From assembly GCF_009650435.1 (NCBI RefSeq), contig NZ_VVIP01000049.1, positions 1-64,000 on the forward strand: a stretch of DNA of 64,000 bases, given 5' to 3'. The notes below the pieces were generated by a model. The model saw only the letters and a program-made list of their open reading frames with translations, was not told the DNA's origin and ran no database searches. The stretch is from Foetidibacter luteolus. Its GTDB lineage: Bacteria > Bacteroidota > Bacteroidia > Chitinophagales > Chitinophagaceae. This document shows positions 8,288-15,746 of this stretch, piece by piece (the first letter of the stretch is position 1; each line of letters begins with the position of its first letter). A program made the translations under genes and the position numbers.

Positions 8288-9493
8288 TCATGTTCCCTCT
8301 ACCACTTCTTCTTTCTTGCGCCGGTAGAAAATAGTGCCGAGCATTAAGATGATGCCGGTAATAAGTACAACGAAAAATAAAATGCCTTCGTTGAAGGACT
8401 GCAGTTTAAACGCTTCCGGAATTTTATAGAACAGCAGTATGGTAATAAGGCCGCGGGGTATAAACATAACTTCGGGGTATACGTTTTCCTTCAGAAAAAA
8501 CCGCAGGTACAAAAACCTGGCGATAAATAACACCAGCACAATAAGGCTGCCAATGGTAATAACGTTTGAATGGGCGATAAGCTTAAGATCTATGGAATAA
8601 CCGAATAAAATGAAGAAGAATGTCCTGATAAGAAAAGAACTTTCTGCTGTAAGTGAATGCAACAAATGTGTAATAGACTGCACCTCTGACCGCGGGAAAA
8701 GCTTGCGCAGGATGGGGATGCGCACAAGCTCCCAGTTATTCATAAGCATCCCGAATATAAGTATTACAATCAGCGAAGGCAGGTGCAGCATTTTGCCGCC
8801 TACATATAAAAAAATAAGCAACGCGAACACCAGGAAAAACCTGATATTAAGCTTAGACCTGGTGAGTATTAAAAACAATAGGGAAGAGAAAATGATGGAC
8901 AAAACAAGCGACAAAGCGATGTTGACAAAAAACATACCCACGGCATGGCCTGAAAAACCCTGTTGCCCTTCGGTAAGCATGTTGAATACAAGGATGCCAA
9001 GTATATCGGAAAAAGACGCTTCATAAACAAGGAATTCTTTTTTCTGGCTGGTTAAGTGGTGCAGGCTTGGTATAACGATGGAACTGCTCATGATAGATAA
9101 CGGCGTAGCGTAAATAATGCAGTTGCGGAGAGGCTCATGAAGAAAATAATCCAGGATAATTGTGATGCCGGTAACGGAAAGCAGGAAAATAATCAGGGCT
9201 GCAAAGAAAGAATTACGGATGAGTTTAAGCTTAGAGCGGCCAAGCTTAAGGTCAAGCCCGGCTTCAAGGATTATCATAATTAAACCGGTAACACCCAAAA
9301 ATTCCACCATTTTACCAGGGAGAACGATACCCCAGTTGTTGGATTCTGCCACAGCCCTTAATGCAATACCCGAAAAAAGCAGCAACATTACAGATGGCAC
9401 TTTAATATACCTGGAAAGAATAGAAAACAGGTAAGAAAGCACTACTACGGCACTCAGTAGTATCAATATAAACTCAGTAGAAAAAGCCTGCAT
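8288..9493 (-). CDS. Cation:proton antiporter (CPA family)
   Basis: 401 residues with about 11-12 hydrophobic segments. It matches the Na+/H+ exchanger domain: SYLFSILSRYIKVPSVMLLLFSGIALR at the start, GLIMIILEAGLDLKL (the GLxxxxxEAGLD region) and LFFILFGYSIDLKL. The C-terminus is short and basic, without TrkA domains. It should export Na+ or K+ in exchange for protons across the inner membrane. It begins 12 bp after hutI on the same strand, so the two are probably co-transcribed. Ion specificity cannot be read. Confidence 0.85.
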   Translation of the reverse strand: MQAFSTEFILILLSAVVVLSYLFSILSRYIKVPSVMLLLFSGIALRAVAESNNWGIVLPGKMVEFLGVTGLIMIILEAGLDLKLGRSKLKLIRNSFFAALIIFLLSVTGITIILDYFLHEPLRNCIIYATPLSIMSSSIVIPSLHHLTSQKKEFLVYEASFSDILGILVFNMLTEGQQGFSGHAVGMFFVNIALSLVLSIIFSSLLFLILTRSKLNIRFFLVFALLIFLYVGGKMLHLPSLIVILIFGMLMNNWELVRIPILRKLFPRSEVQSITHLLHSLTAESSFLIRTFFFILFGYSIDLKLIAHSNVITIGSLIVLVLFIARFLYLRFFLKENVYPEVMFIPRGLITILLFYKIPEAFKLQSFNEGILFFVVLITGIILMLGTIFYRRKKEEVVEGT

Positions 9494-9505
9494 ACGTGTA
9501 TTCTT

Positions 9506-10747
9506 TTAGTCAGCAATAAACATTCCGTCAACCATCACTTTATCAATAAGGTTGGCGCCAAAAGCGTAAGGCAAATATGCCAGCGACGGAACAGGTTTTG
9601 TAAAAATAAGGTTTGCTTTTTTGCCAACGGTGATGCTCCCCAGTTGGTTGCCCAACCCCATGGCATAAGCGCCGTTAAGGGTAGCGGCATTAATAGCTTC
9701 TTCCGGAAGCATTTTCATTTGTATGCAGCTAAGTGATACTACAAAATTCATATTGCCGGATGGCGAAGAGCCGGGGTTAAAGTCTGATGCCAGCGCTACC
9801 GCACAACCGCTGTCAATTAACGTTCTTGCCGGCTGATAAGGCATTCTTAAAAAGAAGGCCGCTGTAGGCAACAAAGTGCAAATACCATCCCAGCCGGCAA
9901 GCAGTGCAACATCATTTTCCGTCAATGTCTCAAGGTGATCGAGCGACAGGGCGCCGAGCTGTATACCCGCTTCAATACCTCCAATGCTGTTCAACTGGTT
10001 TACATGCAGTTTGGGTTGCAACCCATATTGCAGGCCGGCCCGGCAAACCTGTACCATTTCTTCCGGAGAAAAAAAGCCCCTTTCGCAAAAAACATCTACA
10101 TAATCAGCCAGTTGTTCATCGGCAATGGCAGGCATCATCTCGTTAACCAGCAAATCAATGTAAGCCTGGTGGTTTTGCCGGTAAGCAGGCGGGTATGCAT
10201 GGGCACCGAGAAAAGTTGCTTTTATTGGTATAGCCGCAGTTTCCTTCAGGCGCTTTATCACACGCAGCATTTTTAACTCGGCTTCCTTTGTTAAGCCATA
10301 GCCACTTTTTATTTCTATGGCCCCGGTGCCCAACCGTATAAGCTCCTGCAAACGTATATATGCCTGGTTATACAAGGTTTCTTCGCTGGCTTGCTGCAGC
10401 TTTTCCGCAGAGTTTAATATACCGCCGCCTTTGGCCGCTATCTCCGCATAACCTAGCCCTTTTATTTTATCCACAAACTCTTCCTCCCTGCTGGCGGCAA
10501 ATACAATATGCGTATGGCTGTCGCACCAGCAAGGCAGCACCCATGCCCCCCCTGCATTTATGAAGGTGTTGGCGGTTATTTGTGGCAGTGCAGCCATCTC
10601 ACCATAAGCTTCAATGGCGCCATCCTTAATAATAAGAAAAGCATTGCTGATGAATGGCAGAACTGACAGTTGGTTACCCCTTAGCATTTCCGTTGGCTGC
10701 CTTACCCCAGCCAGGCAACCAATGTTTGTAATAAGCGTTAACGGCAT
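9506..10747 (-). CDS. hutI: Imidazolonepropionase
   Basis: 413 residues, amidohydrolase superfamily. Metal-binding HTH in WCDSHTHIVFAASREEEF, the EIKSGYGL segment, HVNQLNSIGG and ALASDFNPGSSPSG are all characteristic of HutI. It opens the ring of 4-imidazolone-5-propanoate to N-formimino-L-glutamate in histidine degradation, in the cytoplasm. The length fits the family. It is divergent from the patatin gene, with about 150 bp between the start codons. Confidence 0.92.
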   Translation of the reverse strand: MPLTLITNIGCLAGVRQPTEMLRGNQLSVLPFISNAFLIIKDGAIEAYGEMAALPQITANTFINAGGAWVLPCWCDSHTHIVFAASREEEFVDKIKGLGYAEIAAKGGGILNSAEKLQQASEETLYNQAYIRLQELIRLGTGAIEIKSGYGLTKEAELKMLRVIKRLKETAAIPIKATFLGAHAYPPAYRQNHQAYIDLLVNEMMPAIADEQLADYVDVFCERGFFSPEEMVQVCRAGLQYGLQPKLHVNQLNSIGGIEAGIQLGALSLDHLETLTENDVALLAGWDGICTLLPTAAFFLRMPYQPARTLIDSGCAVALASDFNPGSSPSGNMNFVVSLSCIQMKMLPEEAINAATLNGAYAMGLGNQLGSITVGKKANLIFTKPVPSLAYLPYAFGANLIDKVMVDGMFIAD

Positions 10748-10894
10748 AAGACAATATTACAAAAGCATTTGCAGGTTATTGATGATTTACCTGTAAATTG
10801 GCTTGCAAATTGCACCCACGCAAAGCCGTTACTTAAGATTACACCGAAGCCCTTGCCCGGGCCGGTTAAGGCAGAAGTAAAACTACCTACAGGT

Positions 10895-13126
10895 ATGTAC
10901 AGATTTCTTATTGTTTTATTTTTCTTTTCCGTTATACATGCAGGGGCACAAAATGCCCGGCCAAAACTGGGCTTAACGCTAAGTGGCGGCGGCGCCAAGG
11001 GGCTGGCGCATATCGGCATTTTAAAAGCTATTGACTCGGCCGGTCTAAACATTGACTATGTAACCGGCACCAGCATGGGCAGCATTATCGGTGCATTGTA
11101 TGCCTGCGGTTATTCAGGTGATTCCATAGAAAAAATTGCCCGGAAAATTGACTGGGATATATTGCTGAGCAACTCATCCTCCCTGCAGTCTTTAATGGTA
11201 GAGGAAAAAGATGAATACAATAAGTATGCGGTAGAGCTTCCCTGGGTTAACAGCGCTTTCCGCCTGCCCATCGGCGTGCTTGAATCGGAGGAGCTGTGGC
11301 TTAAATTCAGCGAGTTCTTCTTTAATGTGAGGCATATTAAAGATTTTTCAAAGCTGCCCAAAGGCTTTAGCTGTATAGCCGCCGATGTTGCCACAGGCGA
11401 AAGCGTAGTATACAACAAAGGCGAAATTGTTTACGCCATACGCAGCAGTATGGCCATACCTACTGTTTTTACCGCCGTTAATTATGAAAAACGCAAGCTG
11501 GTGGATGGTGGCGTGGTACGCAACTTTCCGGTTAGCGACGCAAAAAAAATGGGGGCAGACCTGGTAATAGGCAGCAATGTAACTGCCGGCCTGCTGCCTA
11601 CGGAAAAAATAAGGAACGCCTTCCAGGTGTTGTTGCAGATTGCTTTCTTCAGGGAGGATGCAGATTCAAAAAACGAAAGAAAGCTTTGCGACATTTATGT
11701 GCCCCACCTGTTGGACGATTACACCATGGGCAGTTTTGGCTCTGCCCCGGAAATAATACAGGAAGGTATTGACAGGGGCCGGGAAATGTACCCAAGGTTT
11801 AAACAACTGGCAGATTCGCTGAATGCGCTATATGGCATACAGCACCAGGACAAGCCAGTTCTCTCCAAAGATTCCGTGTGGATCAGCGACTATAAAATAA
11901 CGGGGCTCGACAAAATGAAAGAGAACTTCTTTTTGCATGTACTGCAGTTTGAGCCCAACCATTACTTTAGCGCCGCGCAGTTATCAGAGCACGTACGCAA
12001 AGCATTTGGTACACGGTATTACAATAAGATTGTGTACAGCCTGCAACCTAAAAAAGATACCGCTTACACCATAGTGTTTGACGTAGAAGAAAACCCGCTG
12101 ACATTTGCCAAGCTCGGTATACTCTATAACAGTTTTGCCGGTGTAGGGCTAATAGGCAACCTTACCGCACGCAATTTTTTAACGCCCTATTCCAGAAGCT
12201 CTTTAACATTGCATGTTGGAGAAAATATGCGGTTAAAAGCAGAACATACCCAGTTTTTCCGCAGCATACGTAATTTTTCCGCTACGCTTAAAATGCAGGC
12301 TGAGCAGTTTAATATCAACACCTATACCAACTACAAGAAAGACGGGGTTTATACACAAGCCTATTTCATGGGCGATCTTAGCATGCAGGTTTCCATGGCC
12401 CGCAAATTCGCCGGCGGTATTGGCACCCGTTTTGAAACCTTTCATTTCAGGCCCGATATACCATCTCAACTGGAACTGAGAGGCACTGTAGACTTTCTGA
12501 CAAGCTATGCTTTTGTAAAATACAACTCACTCAACTCCAACATTTACCCCAAAAAAGGCGTAAAAATTGATGCCGAAGCTGGCTATGTGTACAGCCAAAA
12601 CCCAAAGCTGCGCTTTTACTCACAAGGGCGGCTCATAGGCAACCAGGACTCCCTGGGGTTTTCTTTCCTTAACTATACCCGCACACGCCTTAATGTAGAG
12701 CATTATGTGCCGGTTTATCCCAAACTGGTGTTTTTAACACAGTTTCAGTCAGGCATCAACTTTAATTACCAGCAAAGCATACTTAATGATTTTTATGTAG
12801 GCGGGTTAACCAACGTCTTTCGCAACCAGGTAACTTTTGCGGGGGTTGACGAAGGCACGGTTACTACCAGCAGTATAGCCACCCTGCAGTTGGGGCTGCG
12901 CTTCCAGATGTACCCCAGCCTTTTTGTTACCGGCAGGGCCAATGCCCTGTATCATAACTTTTTAAGCAGTACCAACCGGTTCAGGTTTGCTACAGCCACC
13001 TTTTTATCCGGCTACAGCCTTACGCTGGGCTATAATTTTGTACTTGGCCCGCTTGAAGTCAGCGCCATGTATTGCGACCAAACCGGCAAACTGCTACCCT
13101 ATGTAAACCTGGGAATACCATTTTAG
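10895..13126 (+). CDS. Patatin-like phospholipase fused to POTRA and BamA-type barrel (type Vd-like)
   Basis: 743 residues from ATG 10895, which places a signal peptide (MYRFLIVLFFFSVIHAGAQ) first; an upstream frame from 10769 is rejected. The patatin domain (about 24-220) has oxyanion GGGAKG (31-36), nucleophile Ser60 in GTSMGS, and Asp204 in DGG of the Ser-Asp dyad. The next part, about 320-420, resembles a POTRA domain (DSVWISDYKITGLDKMKENFF). The C-terminal 300 residues are an Omp85/surface-antigen barrel ending in the strand VSAMYCDQTGKLLPYVNLGIPF. Such proteins (like PlpD) are outer-membrane lipases. No neighbour suggests the substrate. Confidence 0.88.
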   Translation: MYRFLIVLFFFSVIHAGAQNARPKLGLTLSGGGAKGLAHIGILKAIDSAGLNIDYVTGTSMGSIIGALYACGYSGDSIEKIARKIDWDILLSNSSSLQSLMVEEKDEYNKYAVELPWVNSAFRLPIGVLESEELWLKFSEFFFNVRHIKDFSKLPKGFSCIAADVATGESVVYNKGEIVYAIRSSMAIPTVFTAVNYEKRKLVDGGVVRNFPVSDAKKMGADLVIGSNVTAGLLPTEKIRNAFQVLLQIAFFREDADSKNERKLCDIYVPHLLDDYTMGSFGSAPEIIQEGIDRGREMYPRFKQLADSLNALYGIQHQDKPVLSKDSVWISDYKITGLDKMKENFFLHVLQFEPNHYFSAAQLSEHVRKAFGTRYYNKIVYSLQPKKDTAYTIVFDVEENPLTFAKLGILYNSFAGVGLIGNLTARNFLTPYSRSSLTLHVGENMRLKAEHTQFFRSIRNFSATLKMQAEQFNINTYTNYKKDGVYTQAYFMGDLSMQVSMARKFAGGIGTRFETFHFRPDIPSQLELRGTVDFLTSYAFVKYNSLNSNIYPKKGVKIDAEAGYVYSQNPKLRFYSQGRLIGNQDSLGFSFLNYTRTRLNVEHYVPVYPKLVFLTQFQSGINFNYQQSILNDFYVGGLTNVFRNQVTFAGVDEGTVTTSSIATLQLGLRFQMYPSLFVTGRANALYHNFLSSTNRFRFATATFLSGYSLTLGYNFVLGPLEVSAMYCDQTGKLLPYVNLGIPF

Positions 13127-13164
13127 TTGAGGAGAAAACGACTCATTGTAAGTACTGTGTTCAA

Positions 13165-13186
13165 CCCTTTAACCGCGGATAAAGGG
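13165..13186. other. Small hairpin after the patatin gene
   Basis: CCCTTTA (13165-13171) pairs with TAAAGGG (13180-13186) across an 8-nt CG-rich loop. No T run follows, so it is only a weak terminator candidate. The rest of 13127-13417 is AT-rich leader for the sigma factor. Confidence 0.3.
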
Positions 13187-13417
13187 CGTTACATACTTTA
13201 AAAATTTCATAACACGTCCATACTCAAAGCTTAACGCCGCTTTTATTTTTCTTTCACAAAACTTTTACAACCAGCATGCAGCGTTGTTTTTGGCTAATTC
13301 TTAAATTCACATTATCTTCACAAAAACAAACATTCTACGCCTATTGGTCAAACTATACTTAAGCAATTTTTGAGGGTAAACGATTTTAAATTTTAAAACC
13401 TAATATCCCTTATTTAT

Positions 13418-14002
13418 ATGAGAAGGTTTGACCAAGCCACTACAGACACACAGCTAATCCTGGCGTTCCAGGACGGAAATGTAGCTGCATTTGAAGAACT
13501 GATTAGCCGGTATAAAGACAAAATTTATACTTCAGTCTTCTTCCTGGTAAAAGATAAATATCTTGCCGAAGATCTTTTCCAGGAAACATTTATCAGAATA
13601 ATTGACACGTTGCGGAGCGGGAGATACAATGAAGAGGGTAAGTTTTTACCATGGGCAATGCGCATAGCGCACAACTTGTGTGTTGATTACTTTAGAAAGG
13701 TTAAAAGAACTCCCGCAATTGTAACAAGCGATAATAAAGATATTTTTGAGGTTTTATCCTTTGCCGACGAAACGCCGGAACAAAAAATGATGCAGGCCCA
13801 AAGCCACGACAGGGTGCATTGCATGCTGGAGTTGCTGCCGGAAGAACAACGGGAAGTAATAGTACTGCGCCATTTTGGAGACATGAGTTTTAAGGACATT
13901 GCAAAGGTTACCAACTGCAGCATTAATACAGCCCTGGGCCGTATGCGGTATGGTTTGATAAACCTGCGTAAGATGATGACAGAAAAACAAATAGCACTTT
14001 AA
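13418..14002 (+). CDS. ECF RNA polymerase sigma factor
   Basis: 194 residues. Region 2: FEELISRYKDKIYTSVFFLVKD, AEDLFQETFIRIIDTL, FLPWAMRIAHNLCVDYFRK. Region 4: MLELLPEEQREVIVLRHFGDMSFKDIA and CSINTALGRMRYGLINLRK, a helix-turn-helix. It is a stand-alone sigma factor without an adjacent anti-sigma gene. The nearly 300-bp AT-rich leader suggests complex control. It is not part of a SusCD operon. Confidence 0.9.
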   Translation: MRRFDQATTDTQLILAFQDGNVAAFEELISRYKDKIYTSVFFLVKDKYLAEDLFQETFIRIIDTLRSGRYNEEGKFLPWAMRIAHNLCVDYFRKVKRTPAIVTSDNKDIFEVLSFADETPEQKMMQAQSHDRVHCMLELLPEEQREVIVLRHFGDMSFKDIAKVTNCSINTALGRMRYGLINLRKMMTEKQIAL

Positions 14003-14165
14003 AACATACTGGTATTTGGCTTTGGTTCAGGTACTCCACGCAAACATCTGAAGCTATGAAATCCGAAGATATTGTCATTCTGTTGGTTGCATGTGTTTAA
14101 TGTTTCCCCCTTTTGCCACAGGTAGTAAGCAGGATGACAACCAAATTTTATGAATTGCCCCATAT

Positions 14166-14197
14166 ATCCCCTCCTTTTGGAGGGGATTGTTTTTTAT
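14166..14197 (+). terminator. Terminator-like hairpin
   Basis: ATCCCCTCC, loop TTTT, GGAGGGGAT (14166-14187) followed by TGTTTTTTATT. It lies 160 bp beyond the sigma gene and directly before repeat A3. CCCCTCC-type hairpins are common between Bacteroidota genes. Confidence 0.55.
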
Positions 14198-14284
14198 TAT
14201 GGATCCGGCAGCAGGAACAAGTATGAGGCTGCCGTTGCGTCGCACTCTTGTACGTTTGGTTCGCTACGCGGCTTTTCCCACCGT
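14196..14284 (+). repeat. Family A repeat, copy A3 (near-consensus)
   Basis: ATGGATCCGGCAGCAGGAAC, then GAGGCTGCCGTTGCGTCGCA, CTCTTGTACGTTTGGTTCGC and TACGCGGCTTTTCCC. This is the most complete copy and defines the element. Apart from this, 14003-14485 shows no gene. Confidence 0.8.
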
Positions 14285-14485
14285 ATAGGATTTGCTTCTG
14301 CCGCCTTTGACGCAAGAAATATGCAACAATTCCGGCTAACACTACGTAACAGGCTATCTCCAAAAAAGTTCTACACAAAACTGCACTCCACCGCATGTTC
14401 CCGGCAAGCAAAATGCTGTATTTTTAAACGGAAAACTATTTTACAACCTCTGTAAAGCCCTGCTCATTAATAGCAATCTTAAAAC

Positions 14486-15100
14486 ATGTGGCAACTTACA
14501 TCTGCAACCTTATTCATCTTCTTTGTACAAATCTGTTACAGTCAAACAAGTGAGAGCTATGCAAACCTGCCGGAAGGAACTATTAAGCGTGAAATAGCAT
14601 TATTCGCAAAATCTGGCGGTAAAACAAAGCAGGTTGATAGCGTTGACACCAAGCTTACCGAGATAAAACTTCGCCGATGCGCCGATGACTTTGCTTTTTT
14701 TGAAAGCGGGAATATAGTTGCATTGGACAAGCTGGTTAGTATCCGGTCGAAAAAAATCACCTTTACCAACAGTAAAGTTTCAGCAAACAAGCGGTGGGGA
14801 ATGGGTGATCATCTTCCTGTAACTGAAGTTGCAGAAGTCAGATATATACATTACAAGTACCAGCTAATTCTGCCAGACAGCGCAATTGCTGGGCTTTTTA
14901 ATCCTAAATTTTGTATCAACACCAAAAAAAATAATAAGGCAGGAAAGACCACAATCAGCAATTGCCGGGTATACCAGTCTAAAGACAAAAAACGTGTTTA
15001 TATCTATATGCTCAATGGTGAAAATCCCAAACAATATGAGGTAACATGGGTAATAGAAAACAGCCAATACTGCCAGCGGATTATTGATGAGATACGATAG
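14486..15100 (+). CDS. Secreted hypothetical protein
   Basis: 204 residues with a signal peptide (MWQLTSATLFIFFVQICYSQ, cleavage after SQ likely). The mature part is basic and rich in strands (TEIKLRRCADDFAFFESGN, KKITFTNSKVSANKRWGMGD, KDKKRVYIYMLNGENPKQYE). It has few cysteines (C58, C127, C143, C198 approximately), which could form disulfides in the periplasm. Not recognised. The base composition is more AT-rich than the neighbours and repeats lie on both sides, so acquisition or fast evolution is possible. Confidence 0.6.
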   Translation: MWQLTSATLFIFFVQICYSQTSESYANLPEGTIKREIALFAKSGGKTKQVDSVDTKLTEIKLRRCADDFAFFESGNIVALDKLVSIRSKKITFTNSKVSANKRWGMGDHLPVTEVAEVRYIHYKYQLILPDSAIAGLFNPKFCINTKKNNKAGKTTISNCRVYQSKDKKRVYIYMLNGENPKQYEVTWVIENSQYCQRIIDEIR

Positions 15101-15173
15101 AAATGAATACAACTGCATCCTGCAACCGGCAACCGCCGTTAAGATAGCTACATTATTAAACCTTGTCAGTAAA

Positions 15174-15475
15174 ACCCCAAAGCTCCGCAGGAGCGGCATG
15201 TTAGTAGCATCCAAACTACAAAACGAAATGAAGCCCCGTAGTGGGCGGCATGTTAAACAGTCTTTTGCAACAAAGCCCGGTAAATCTCAATTATGTCCTG
15301 GCACATTAACCTGCTTAACATATCGCACCTACGGCGCTCCGGGGAACCTTGTTCTTATTGGCTACTAACAAGCCGCCCCGATGGGGCTTTATTGTTCAAT
15401 GTTTTTTGTTTATGTTCAATGTTAGTGCTTTATCGCTCTACGCAACCTGCACTCCGCCAGCTTAAAATAATCTCA
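15174..15475. repeat. Mosaic of short palindromic units (module G) and module D
   Basis: Four hairpin units of the AGCTCCGCAGGAGCGGCATG / AGCCCCATCGGGGCG type. The first two (15181, 15234) are in one orientation and the last two (about 15313, 15363) in the other. TTGTTCAATGTT words of module D follow. Similar units occur at 28868-28950 and 29082-29115. Together with C3, B5, E and F they fill the 646-bp gap 15101-15746, which holds no gene. Confidence 0.7.
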
Positions 15476-15485
15476 ACCATTAATA

Positions 15486-15712
15486 CATCAACAGACTGGT
15501 AACTTGTAACCGGTAACCGGCAACTGTTCTTCCGGGTGAGGGATTGAAGCGGCTACCCCGGTGAGGCCATCGCAGCAGGGCCTTGTGCCGGAGTAATAGC
15601 GGAAAGCCCGACCCCTTGCGATAGCTTGGGGGCACCCCCAAAAACAAGTACGAAGCTTGAAGTACGAAGTACTTGTGATATGTTAGATGTTATATGTGGG
15701 ATGTACGATGTA
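15486..15712 (-). repeat. Modules C3, B5, E and F in series
   Basis: ACAGACTGGTAACTTGTAAC (C), then B5 at 15532-15640 (GGTGAGGGATTGAAGCGGCT to CTTGGGGGCACCCCC), then AAGTACGAAGTACTT (E) and GATGTTATATGTGGGATGTA (F). The same order is seen at 29211-29430. Confidence 0.8.
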
Positions 15713-15746
15713 GCTACGCTTTGGTAATAAAAAATCAATGCCGGGT

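Noticed and set aside
14148..14411. Minus-strand frame with a hydrophobic segment (LEIACYVVLAGIVAYFLRQRR)
   Set aside because: The C-terminal half is the translation of repeat A3 and the terminator hairpin. No promoter and no conserved pattern, so a chance frame is more likely.
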